From Scilla litardierei (taxonomy: Eukaryota; Streptophyta; Magnoliopsida; Asparagales; Asparagaceae), in assembly GCA_030789695.1 (NCBI GenBank), contig CM061141.1, positions 170,452,807 through 170,516,806 of the forward strand: a stretch of DNA of 64,000 nucleotides, written 5' to 3'. The notes under the pieces are model-generated. The model made no database searches, had not been told where the DNA came from, and saw nothing but the letters and a program-made list of their open reading frames with translations. The translations under genes and the position numbers were made by a program. Positions 36,175-47,589 of this stretch are shown piece by piece (positions within the stretch are counted from its first letter, which is position 1; each line of letters starts with the position of its first letter).

Positions 36175-38095
36175 TCGTTGTCTTCATCTGAAAATGAGAG
36201 AAGACAAAATTAGGCCAAAAAATCATATCATTTCATATAAAGATCCATCTTCCAGAAACTGTAGGAAAACAGTCTCATGTTAAGAGAAGACAAAAATCAA
36301 GAGAAAACAGTCTCATGTAGGAAAACAGTCTGCAAAAAGGTCTATTGGAACGGGAGATTGCTATCCTCAACTGAAAAATCAAGAGAAGACAAACGTAGTC
36401 TATAAAAACCTTATAATTTATAAGAATGTAGAAAATAGCACCGAGATTATAAAAATGAGCAAAAATGTCTGTGGAACAGGGAGAACGACATCTTCAACTA
36501 AAAAATAAGAGAAGATAAAATTAGGCCAAAAATCGTATTATTTAATAAAAAGATCTATATTTTCCAGAAAATTTCGAAAATATTCCCGAGGTCCGAATTA
36601 TACACAAAATGTCTGTTAGAAATGGGAGATCGCTATCTTCAACTTAAAAAATAAAAGAAGAAAAAATTAGGCTAAAAACATATCATTTAATAAAAAGTTC
36701 CACAACTTCTCGAAAATGTAGAAAAATAGCCCCGAGCTCAAAATATGCACAAAAATGTCCCCTGGAACCGGGAGATCGCCATCTTCAACTGAAAAATAAG
36801 AAATGGCAAAATTAGGTTATAACAATCATATCATTTAATATAAAGATTTATATTATACAAAAAAATAAAAAATAGCTCATAGCTCAAAATAAATCCACAC
36901 AAATGTCCATTGGAACCGGGAGATAGCCATCTTCAAAGTGAAAAAAGAGAAGAAAAAATTAGGCCAAAAAATAGTATCATTTCATAATAAGATACATATC
37001 TTCCAGAAAATGTAGAAAAATAGTCAAAAGCTAAGGAAAATCTTTAAAAAATGTCCGTTGGAACCGGAGATCGCCATCTTCAACTGAAAACATAAGAGAA
37101 TACAAACGTAGGCTATAAAAATTGTATTATTTAATAAAAAGTTCTATACCTTCCATAAAATGTACAGAATAGCATCGAGCACAAAAAAATACGCAAAAAT
37201 GTCCGCTGGAATCGGGAGATCGACATCTTCAAATTAAAAATAAGAGAAGACAAAATTAGGCTATAAAAATCATATCATTTAATAAAAAGATACATAACTT
37301 TTCGAAAATGTAGAAAATAGCCCTGAGCTCAGAAAAATTTGCAAAAATGTTCGTTGGAACCGGGTGATCACCATATCAACTGAAAAAAAAAGAGAATAAA
37401 AAATTATTTCAAAAATTCTTATCATTTAATAAAAAGATCTATAACTTCCCGAAAATGTAGAAACATAATCCCCGAGCTCAGAAAAATCGGTAAAATGTCC
37501 GTTGGAACCGGAGGATCGCAATCTTCAACTAAATAATAAGAGAAGACAAAACTAGGTTAAAAATCATATCATTTAATATAAAGATTCATATCGTACAGAA
37601 AATGTAGAAAATAGGTCGAAGCTCAGAAAAATCTAAAAATGTCCATTGGAAGGAGATCGCCACCTTGAACTGAAAAATAAAAGACGACAAAATTAGGCCA
37701 AAAAATCATATCATTTCATAAAAAGATATATATCTTCCATAAAATGTAGAAAATAGCACCGAGATCAGAAAAATCCGCACAAATGTCCGTTAGAATAGGG
37801 AGATCACAATATTCAACTGAAAAAAGAGAAGACAAAACTAGGCCAACAAATCATATCATTTAATAAAAAGATTCATATCTTCAAGAAAATGTAGAAAAAA
37901 GTCCAAAGACAAGAAAAATCCGCAAAAATGTTCGTTGGAAATTAGAGTTTGTCATCTTCAACTGAAAAATATGAGAAAACAAATTAGTCTATAAAAATCG
38001 TGTCATTTAATAAAGAGATCCATATCTTTAATCAATTGTAGAAAATAACATGGAGTTCAAAAAAATACGAAAAAATGTCTGTTGGAACTGGAAGA
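36175..38095 (+). repeat. 147-bp satellite array, + orientation (block 5)
   Basis: About 13 monomers after the Mutator-type element. A small rearrangement at 36270-36335 repeats AAACAGTCTCATGT twice. An internally deleted monomer near 36405-36435 matches those at 1140, 18380 and 28045. A monomer at 37349-37365 has an exact CENP-B-box pattern. The block ends at an N gap. Confidence 0.95.
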
Positions 38096-38595
38096 NNNNN
38101 NNNNNNNNNNNNNNNNNNNNNNNNNNNNNNNNNNNNNNNNNNNNNNNNNNNNNNNNNNNNNNNNNNNNNNNNNNNNNNNNNNNNNNNNNNNNNNNNNNNN
38201 NNNNNNNNNNNNNNNNNNNNNNNNNNNNNNNNNNNNNNNNNNNNNNNNNNNNNNNNNNNNNNNNNNNNNNNNNNNNNNNNNNNNNNNNNNNNNNNNNNNN
38301 NNNNNNNNNNNNNNNNNNNNNNNNNNNNNNNNNNNNNNNNNNNNNNNNNNNNNNNNNNNNNNNNNNNNNNNNNNNNNNNNNNNNNNNNNNNNNNNNNNNN
38401 NNNNNNNNNNNNNNNNNNNNNNNNNNNNNNNNNNNNNNNNNNNNNNNNNNNNNNNNNNNNNNNNNNNNNNNNNNNNNNNNNNNNNNNNNNNNNNNNNNNN
38501 NNNNNNNNNNNNNNNNNNNNNNNNNNNNNNNNNNNNNNNNNNNNNNNNNNNNNNNNNNNNNNNNNNNNNNNNNNNNNNNNNNNNNNNNNNNNNNN
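38096..38595. other. Assembly gap, 500 N
   Basis: Exactly 500 N with satellite on the left and retroelement sequence on the right. The join and true distance are unknown. Frames spanning it are artefacts. Confidence 0.99.
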
Positions 38596-40270
38596 CTACC
38601 GTTAAGTTTCGACTCACGTCCTCTTCAAACTTTCCTTGTGAGAAAAGCCACATGTCAGGGTCGGCCTAATCGCAAAAAGCAAGTTGCATTGCTGCAAGCA
38701 ATGATCCGGAGCTGGCTTCTGCGCTGCGCCCCCGAAAGTTCGCCAAGGGCTTGGGGCAGGCTACGTAACTCGACCCTTTCCTGTTAAAGACCCAGGGTGG
38801 GCTTCAGAACTGCGCCTCTGAGAAGGCGTCCTCATGTGAAGGTTGTCCTCGGCGAAGGTCATCCTCCCTCAGAAGGTCGCCCATGGGTCCGGGGAAGGTT
38901 TCCGGACTGCGTCCCCACCCAAGCAGGTCTTCACACTATCTCCGACGTATGTCAATATGTTTCGAATCATGCACTTAATGTGTTTTGGTGATATGAAAAA
39001 CCCTATATCGAGATCGGCATGATCACTAGGGGTGTGCTATTTCACCATGCTCGAACTCCGAGGCAAGCTTACGAGCTGCGCCTCGATAGGTCACCCAGGC
39101 TTACGAAGCTTGCTACCAAATAAAACGTAGAAAGAGATTCTCTTAAAATATTTCTAATGTATCTACTCAACATCCAGTGCCTCTTCTGGCCAAAGATCGT
39201 CCACACCAAATGCTGGGGGTAATTTTTACGCCCTAAAGGCCGGCCTAGTGGATAAATGCCCACTCAAATAACCCAACAACAATCCTCATCAATGAGGACC
39301 AGTTCGCCGAGGTGAAGAGGAGCTCGCCAAGTCTTAGGGAAGCTCGTCCAAGCAGAGTGGCAAGCTCGTCTCCTGAATCAAAGAGAAGAGCCCTCTGGTT
39401 GATCGTACATGTTCTACGCTAGCTTGCCCCAGAGTAGCTCGCCCCGGAGGCAACTTGTCTACCTCTCTGCCCCGAAGAAGTTTTCCCGATAAGGGAGGTG
39501 ACATGCCACTAACATCACTGCCAGTTTCACTACAGACAAAGTCTGGCAAAGGCGCACCTGGCCGCTTAGCAGCCTGAAAGCCTGCCAAAAGCGCGCCTGA
39601 CATTTACGGCTCTGACAGACTGACAAAAGTGCACCTGACACCACCTTACACCATCAATGAGAAAAATATCTCTGACACTGCTTGCCACCTTATCGTTTCA
39701 CCACTCGAGTGCCAGCTGGGTTGATTTGACATCTGACAGGGTGGCAATCAACCGCCTCTCATGCCTATAAATACCTCCTTTACTCCAACGAGGAGAGGGG
39801 CTGGTTGGTTGGTCAAATCTGTAAGAAACCCCTAACACATCTACATACATTCAAGGTCGGATATCCTCCACATATTCGGGCCTTCCACAGTAGTTTGACA
39901 CGCAAGCATCGATCTGCCTCTAAGATCGCCCTATGTGTCCGACTTTCTCCTCAAGTCATCAACTGATTTAAGCATCTGAGGGGCTACAGGCTGATAGCCG
40001 GCCCAGCCTTTCTGACGAGTTGCTCGTCTTGTATGAACTTCATCCCAGCCACCAGCAAACTAGCGATCTGCCGCAACCCTCGCCAACTGACGAGCGACCT
40101 TCATCAATCAGCGAGCTAATTCCACCAGCCGAAGGGCAAACTCGACATCCTCATCTACAAATCGCCCTCAAGTCACGATTAGCCTTGTCATCAACCAAAT
40201 ACTTGTAATCATCGTGCCCTTGATTCCCCACATTAATACAAATTCATTGTGTGCGGATCTGACCCGCACA
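38596..40270 (+). mobile_element. LTR retroelement remnant (probable LTR plus pre-LTR region)
   Basis: No coding domain is visible. The left half repeats a degenerate motif of the type GAACTGCGCCTCTGAGAAGG (near 38715, 38810, 38900, 39075), which resembles pre-LTR repeats of Tat-type elements. The stretch GCTGGGGGTAATTTTTACGCC at about 39212 could be a polypurine tract or LTR start. A promoter-like TATA box lies at 39765, and the block ends ...GGATCTGACCCGCACA with an LTR-like CA end near 40270. No matching partner LTR and no primer site follow, so it is a solo LTR or the 3' end of a truncated element. Family uncertain. Confidence 0.45.
39765..39773 (+). promoter_or_regulatory. TATA box of the LTR remnant (CTATAAATA)
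   Basis: A good plant TATA box sits ~30 bp before the purine-rich GAGGAGAGGGGCTGG. It supports reading this block as U3-R-U5 in + direction. Confidence 0.5.
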
Positions 40271-40600
40271 ATATCCCTTAAATTTTTCAGTTATTTTTCA
40301 TCCTACATTCACTTTCCAATTTTTGATAAAATATATCTCCAATTGTACAACAACATTTAATGCTTGTGGAAGTGAAAGTGTATGTGTAGAAATCGAACAT
40401 GTCATGGTTATTTAGAAAAACAAACATGCACATGTAGCTATAACAATAATACATCAATTTCTACATGGATATGAATCTCATTCATTAAAACCAATTTAAT
40501 GATTCAAAAGAAGATACACATTAAGCACAATTTTTGTAGCTTTTTGGATTTTCATTTTTTTGTTTTGTGTTTATAAAGAACTAAAGCATCCTCACAAATG
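40271..40600. other. AT-rich stretch without recognisable feature
   Basis: Lies between the LTR remnant and the SIRE-like gag remains. It holds neither satellite nor a readable protein. It may be decayed internal sequence of the SIRE-like element. Confidence 0.4.
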
Positions 40601-42627
40601 AACTAGCACACAAACAAAATCAAATCAAGCACACAAACAAAACAAATGTATCCATTACGATTAATCAAGAAAACATACATTCGCGATGTCGTTTGGCTAA
40701 GGAACTTTCTAATAAAATGCGACGTCCAATCCATAGTTCCTCGCCACCCCATATTACCTACACGGAAGATGTTATGTGACCTTGGAATCCAACAAGGTCC
40801 ACTCACGTTGGTCATCAAACTCTTAGGAACCTAAATTTGTTTAAACATTATGTTTTGGTTCATATATTTGAAATAACGAGAAGTATGACCAACACAACCA
40901 CATGTAAAGAACTTTGTAAGAATATTTCTAGCTTTTGTTATCTCAATGTGAACTTTTCTATATTTTGACTTTTCAACCCGTTTCAAATCATATTCAAGTC
41001 CACGCATATTATTCCCATATATTTGGTTTCCAAGAATTATATCCAAAGATTGTTTTTCCACACCAAATTTCTTAATGGTCAATTTTATGTTCGTGACTTT
41101 AGATTTCAAACTAGTATTTTCGTACACAGGCAAAGTGCATTTACTAATGAAATCTTTCTTATTGTCCTCTTCATTCTTTTTCATGTTTTCAGCTTTCTTT
41201 TCAAAATCAATTATTTTTTCTTTAAGCTCATTATTTTAGCATGCACATCTTTTCAATAAGCTCTTTATTTTCAGTTTCTAGCTTAATCGGTTTTTCTTTA
41301 TACATGCTATTTTCTTTTAATAAAGTGGGACAAATAAGACATTCAACTTTTTCATGCAAGCTAGATTTTTTCTTTTTCAACATGGTGATGGTAGACTTAC
41401 ATGTAACAACTTTTTCTTTCAGATTATCAATCTCTTTAGACATGTCACAATTTTCTTGTTGCAATTTAAAGTTTCCATTCCTATAGCAATCTAAAGTAGA
41501 TCTAGCTCATCAATTTTATCTTGCATTCCCTCACAAATATTCCAAAGTTCAACTTTAGTGCAATATTTTACCTCGTCGTGCTTTTCCATTAAGCAGAGTG
41601 AGGAGTGTGCAGTCTCCTCCTGAGTTTCATCTTCGCTATCCATATCCCACATTATTGCTAAAGATTTTCCTTTCTTTTAAGCGACGTTATTCTTTTCTTG
41701 TGGGCAATTCCTCATGAAGTGTCACTTCTTCCTGCATTTAAAACATTCCATTTTATTAGTAGTATTCTGTTCAGTGGAATTTCTAGCAGGATTATATTTG
41801 TTAAATCAACTAAACCTTTGCGCCATCTTAGCTCTTCCTTGGTCGGGCTTGATGTATCTTCTTAAGTTTCTGACCATCAGTGCTTGCTCCTAACCAGGAT
41901 TAGCATCGTCATCTTCCTTAGCTTGAAGAGCTAGTGGTTTGGGAGCCTTGGTCTATGGTTTCTTGATTCAATACTCTGTAGTTCAAGCTCATGGGATATT
42001 AAGTTACCTATCAAGTCATCCACTCTCATCTTTGATTGATCTTTAGCTTCTTGAATGGATGAGACTTTAGGATGGAAGGAGCTCGACAACGCTCTCAAGA
42101 TCTTCCTCATCTGCTCCAGACTAGAGTATGGCTTACCAAGGGAGCTTGACTTTGTAGACGATGTCTGTAAACCTCGCAAACATCTCTTTGATGGATTCTG
42201 ATGGAAGCATGCGGAAGCTCTCATATTCTGTACTCAGCAAAGAAAGTCTGGACTCCTTCAACCACGACATTCTTTCATGCGTCACCTCCAGCGTATGCCA
42301 TGTTTCTTGCGCAGTTAAACATTGTGAGATACGATTAAATTTAGCTTTATCTAAAGAGCAAATAAGTGCATTCATAGATCGACCGTTCAATGAATAAAGT
42401 TTTTTTATCAGAAACATCCCATTTTTCTTTTGGTTTTAGAATTTCAATATCTTCAATTTTAATAGTGGGGCGTTCATATCCTTTTTCAACAATGTCCCAC
42501 ACATCATAATCAATAGACACTAAGTAACTTTAATTCTCTCTTTCCAATAGGCAAAGTCTACTCCATTAAACTTAGGGGGTCAGACAATAGACTGTCCTTC
42601 AGCCAATGCTGAATCAGAGATATTCAT
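40600..42627 (-). pseudogene. gag: Decayed gag of a SIRE-like Ty1/copia element
   Basis: The minus strand starts with an ATG at 42627 (MNISDSALAEGQSIV), 28 bp after the primer site. Pieces in shifting frames follow: NALICSLDKAKFNRISQC, ETWHTLEVTHE and ESIKEMFARFTDI (42130-42417), then KILRALSSSF and IQEAKDQSKMRVDDLIGNL (about 41950-42130). These are the UBN2-type capsid of plant SIRE/copia gag. A coiled-coil part (41231-41464) and a damaged zinc knuckle (CGCVGH, about 40900) come next, then a TNVSGPCWIP stretch (about 40790) like the usual gag-pol border. Many stops and frameshifts break it. No protease, integrase or RT follows, so pol is deleted. Confidence 0.8.
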
Positions 42628-42655
42628 GGTTAATCTAGCCTAGATCTTCTAACCT

Positions 42656-42667
42656 GCTCTGATACCA
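42656..42667 (-). other. Primer-binding site TGGTATCAGAGC (minus strand)
   Basis: Perfect match to the plant initiator-methionine tRNA primer site, two bases after the end of the minus-strand 5' LTR. It fixes the LTR boundary and the element's direction. Confidence 0.95.
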
Positions 42668-42669
42668 CT

Positions 42670-43571
42670 TGTTGGATCTGGATTTAAGCCTAGAGGTGGG
42701 TGAATAGGCTAATAAAAATCCTCGTGAACACACAAGCAATCATAGTCAGTTATAATCAGATGCAGAGTAAATGAAAGAAAACACAAAGTGCACAGCAGAT
42801 TTACCATGGTTCGGTCGCCCCAACGACCTACTCCAGCCCCCAAGCAATTACTAGCATTAATATGTTACTGGGTACAACCGTTAAGCTCCCCGAGCCCCAA
42901 CTCTCCGCTCACCCGGTTCAGTACTACACTCACCAAAGTGCTAAACACTAATAATCTAGTAACGCTCTCTCTTGACAAAAACCAACTCGTCTAGACCCTC
43001 TTGTCTAGCCCCAACTAGACAAGACCCGAAAAGAATGAATAAGTAACCTACAAAGATCGATACACCAAGTACACGAATATAAAGTAATAAGAGTTTAGAA
43101 AAGCTCAGTTCGTGTTAGTGTCATCGTCTCTTTCGATTAGCGCGTTGTCAATATGACGCTGGCACAAACAGTGTCTCAATCCGATTTCTAGATCTCAGGA
43201 TATAGCCCTCTGAAGTTCGATATGCAAATCTACCCGAATCTGGTCTGTACGTAAATCAAGTCTCTGTTGTGCAGAATCGGCAGCAGTCTGTGTGTAAAGT
43301 ATGTTTCTACCCCGTCTTCCAGAAATTGTAGTAAATCGAACCGAGCTCAGAAAAATCCGAATAAATACTTGTTTTATTCGTGAGCTCGTTCTCTTCGTTT
43401 GAAAAATAAGAAAGGGCCGAATTGGATGCTCTTGTGGAAAGAAATTCTCAGATCTTGAAGTACGTCATAGGGCTTGGAATTTGATCTCTTGGACTTTGTT
43501 TCTTCAAAGACGGTGGCCTTGGTTACGCGAAATCATCGATTGTTGTTTCCAACTACACGTTGTATCTAACA
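42670..43571 (-). repeat. 5' LTR of the SIRE-like copia element (902 bp)
   Basis: On the minus strand the LTR begins TGTTAGATACAACG at 43571 and ends AAATCCAGATCCAACA at 42670, next to the primer site. On its outer side it abuts minus-orientation satellite at 43572. No 3' LTR partner is in the window. It contains a 110-bp stretch similar to the satellite monomer (43315-43424). Confidence 0.85.
43315..43424 (+). repeat. Satellite-like segment inside the SIRE-like LTR
   Basis: Starting TCTTCCAGAAATTGTAGTAA and passing through CCGAGCTCAGAAAAATCCG to GAAAAATAAGAAAGGGCCGA, this stretch aligns with the satellite consensus without gaps. By eye 82 of 110 positions agree. The rest of the LTR shows no satellite similarity. 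Confidence 0.8.
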
Positions 43572-46500
43572 GTTTGTCTTCTCTTAATTCTTCTGTTGAA
43601 GATGGTGGTCTTCCTGGTTCCAATGGAAATTTTTGCGGATTTTTCTTATCTTGAGGTTGTTTTTCTACATTTTCTGGATCCTTTTATGAAATGATAAGAT
43701 TTTTTTGGCCAAATTTTGTCATCTCTATTTTTTCGATGAAGATCACGATCTCCCAGTTCCAACGAACATTTTTGCAGATTTTTCTAAGCTAGAGATATTT
43801 TCTACATATACTGGAAAATATGGATCTTTATATTAAATGATAGGTTTTTATAGCCTAATTTTGTCATCTCTTATTTTTCAGTTGAAGATAGTGGTCTTTC
43901 GGTTCCAACTGACTTTTTGCGTATTATTCTGACCTCGGAGCTATTTTCTAAATTTTCTAGAATATTTATATCTTTTTATTAAATGATATGATTTATGGCC
44001 TAGTTGAAGATGATGATCTCTCAACGGACATTTTGCGTAATTTTCTAAGCTCAATGCTATTTTTTACATTTTATTGAATATGTGGATCTTTTTATAAAAT
44101 GAAATGATTTTTGTAGCCTAATTGTGTCTTCTCTTATTTTTTCTATTGAACATGGTGATCTCCCGGTTCCAATGAACATCATTTTGGATTTTTCTGAGCT
44201 CGAAACTATTTTTCTACATTTTAAGGAAGTTTGGTTCTTTTTATTAAATGATATGATTTTTTGGCCTAATTTTATCTTCTCTTATTTTTTATTTGAAGAT
44301 GTCAAACTCCCGGTTCAAACAGATATTTTTGCAGATTTTACTGAGCTCGGGAATATTTTCTACAGTGTATTGAAGATGTGGTTCATTTTATTAAATGATA
44401 TGATTTTTATAAACTAAGTTTGTCTTCTCTTATTTTTTAGTTGAAGATGGTGATATCCTGTTTCCAACTGAATTTTTTGCCGTTTTTTTGATCTCGGGGC
44501 TATTTTCTAAATTTTATGGAAGATATGTATCTTTTTATTAAATGATATGATTTTTATAGACTAAGTTTGTCTTCTCTTATTTTTCTGTTGAATATGGCGA
44601 TCTTCCGGTTCCAACGGACTTTTTTGTGAATTTTCTGATCTATATGCTATTTTCTATATTTTCTGTAAGATATGTACCTTTATATTAAATTATAGGATTT
44701 TTATAACCTAATTTTGTCTTCCCATATTTTTCAATTGAAGATGGCGATCTCCTTGTTACAACGGACATTTTTGTTGATTTTTCTGAGCTCGGTGTTATTT
44801 TTTTCATTTTATTGAATAAATGGATATTTTTATCAAATGATATGCTTTTTGTAGTCTAATTTTTTCTTCTTTTTAAAGCTAAATATGGTGATCTTTCGAT
44901 TCCAATGGACATTTTAGCGGATTTTTCTGAGTTCGGTGCTCATTTTCTACATTTTCTCGAAGATATGGATATTTTTATTAAATGATATGATTTTTTTGCC
45001 TAATTTTGTCTTCTCTTATTTTTTTTCGTTAAAGATGGTGATCTGCCGGTTTCAAGGACGTTTTTGTGGGATTTTATGAGCTCCGCACTATTTTCTACAT
45101 TTTCTGTAAGATAAGATTATTTATATTACATCTTATGATTTTTATAGCCTAATTTTGTCTTTTTTTATTTTACAGTTGAAAATGGCGATCTCCCGGTTCC
45201 AACATATATTTTTAGGAATTTTTTGAGCACGGGGCTATTTTCTACATTTTATTGGAGACATGGATATTTTCATTAAATGATATGATTGTTATAGCCTAAA
45301 TTTGTTCTCTTATTTTTCAGTTGAAGAAGACGATCTCCCGGTTCCAACAGACATTTTATGGGTCGTTTTATTAAATGATTTGTTTTTCTACACTAAGATT
45401 GTCTTCTCTTATTTTTTCAGTCGTAAATGGCGATCTCCCGGTTCCAACAGGAATTTTTGCAGATTTTTCTCACTACGAGACTATTTTCTACATTTTCTGA
45501 AAGACAGATCTTTTCATTAAATGAAATGATTTTTGGCATAATTTTATCTTCTCTTATTTTTTTCAGTTGAAAATAGCGATCACCTGGTTCGAACAGACAT
45601 TTTTGCAGATTTTTTTGAGATCGGATCAATTTTCTACATTTTATGTAAGAAATGGATCTTTTCATTAAATGATATGATTTTTATAGCATAAGTTTGTCTT
45701 CTCTTATTTTTTCAGTTGAAGATCGTGATCTCCCGGTTCCAACGAACATTTTTGCATATTTTTCTTAGCTCGAGAAAATTTTTCTACATTTTCTGGAAGA
45801 TATGGATCGTTTGATTAAATGATATGATTTTTGGCCTAATTTTCTCTTCTTTTATTTTTTTCAATTGAAGATTGTGATTACAATAGACATTTTTGATCAT
45901 ATTCCTGAACTCTGAGCCATTTTCTAAATTTTCTGTAAGATATGAATCTTTATATTTAATAATATGATTTTTATAGCCTAAGTTTGCCTTCTCTTATTTT
46001 TAAGTTGAAGATGGCGATCTCCAGGTTCCGACAGACATTTTTGTTGATTTTTCTGAGCTCTTAGTTATTTTCTATATTTTCTGAAAGATAGATCTTTTTA
46101 TTATATGATATGATTTTTGGCCTAATTTTGTCTTCCCTGATTTTTCAGTTGAAGATGGCGATCTCCCGATTTCAACGTTCCTTTTTGCGGATTTTTCTCA
46201 GCTCCAGGCTAATTTCCACATTTTCTAGAAGATATTGATCGTTTTATTAAATGATATAATTTTTTGGCCTAATCTTGTTTTCTCTTATTTTCATATTGCA
46301 TATGGGGATCTACTGGTTCCCAAAGATATTTTTTCGTATTTTTCTGAGCTAGGGGTTATTTTCGATATTTTCTAGAAATTATGGTTATTTATTTTTCATG
46401 ATATGATTTTAAGGCCAAATTTTGTATTCTCTTATTTTTCTAGCTGAATTTGGCAATCTCCCTGTTCCAATGGACATTTTTGCGGATTTTCCTGTGTTCC

Positions 46501-47589
46501 GAGCTATTTCTACCTTTTATTGAAGAAATAGATCTTTATATTAAATGATATGGTTTTTTAGATTTTTATGGCCTAATTTTCTAGATTTTATTGAAGATAT
46601 GTATCATTTTATTAAATGATATGATTTTTATGGCCTAATTTTGTCTTCTCTTATTTTTCAGTTGAAAATGGCCATCTCTTGGTTCCAATATACAATTTTG
46701 TGAATTTTTCTGAGCGTGAAGCTCATTTATACATTTTTGGAATATATGTATCTTTTTATTAAATGGTATGATTTTTTTGGCCTAATTTTATCTTCTCTTA
46801 TTTTTCAATTGAAGATGTCGATCTCTGGTTCCAACGAACATTTTTATGTATTTTTCATGTAAAGATATGAATCTATATATTAAATGATATGATTTTTATA
46901 GCTTAAATTGTCTTCTCTTATTTTTCAGTTGAAGATGACGATCTCTCGGTTCCAGTGGACAATTTTGCGGATTTTTCAAAACTCACGGCTATTTTCTATA
47001 GTTTATTGAAGATAAAGATCATTTAATTAAATGATATGCGTTTTATAGACTAACGTTGTCTTCTCTTATTTTTTCAGTTGAAAATGGCAATCTCTCGATT
47101 CGGACAAACAAATTGGCGGATTATTCAGACCTCGAGGCTATTTTCTACATTTTCTGAAAGACATGAATCTTTTTATTAAATTATATGATTTTTTGGCATA
47201 AATTTGTCATCTCTTACTTTTCAGATGAATATGGCGATCCTTTTGTTCCAACGGACATTTTTGTGGATTTTTCTTAGCTCCGGGATATTTTCTACATTTT
47301 CTGTAAGATATGGATCTTTAGATTAAATGATATTATTTTTATAGCCAAATTTTGTCTTCTCTTATTTTTCAGTTGAAGATGATGATCTCCCGATGGGCGT
47401 TTTGCGGATTTTTTTCTAAGCTCAAAACTATTTTTAAATTTTTATTGAAGATATGGATTTTTTATTAAATGATATGATTTTTGTAGCCTAAATTTTGTCT
47501 TCTCTTATTTTTTTCCGGTGAACATGGTGATCTCCCGGTTCCAACAGACATCTTTTCGGCTTTTTCTGAGCTCAAAACTATTTTTCTAC

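Noticed and set aside
47..38095. CRISPR-like direct repeats
   Set aside because: The repeats are contiguous ~147-bp tandem units without unique spacers, in plant DNA with retrotransposons and introns.
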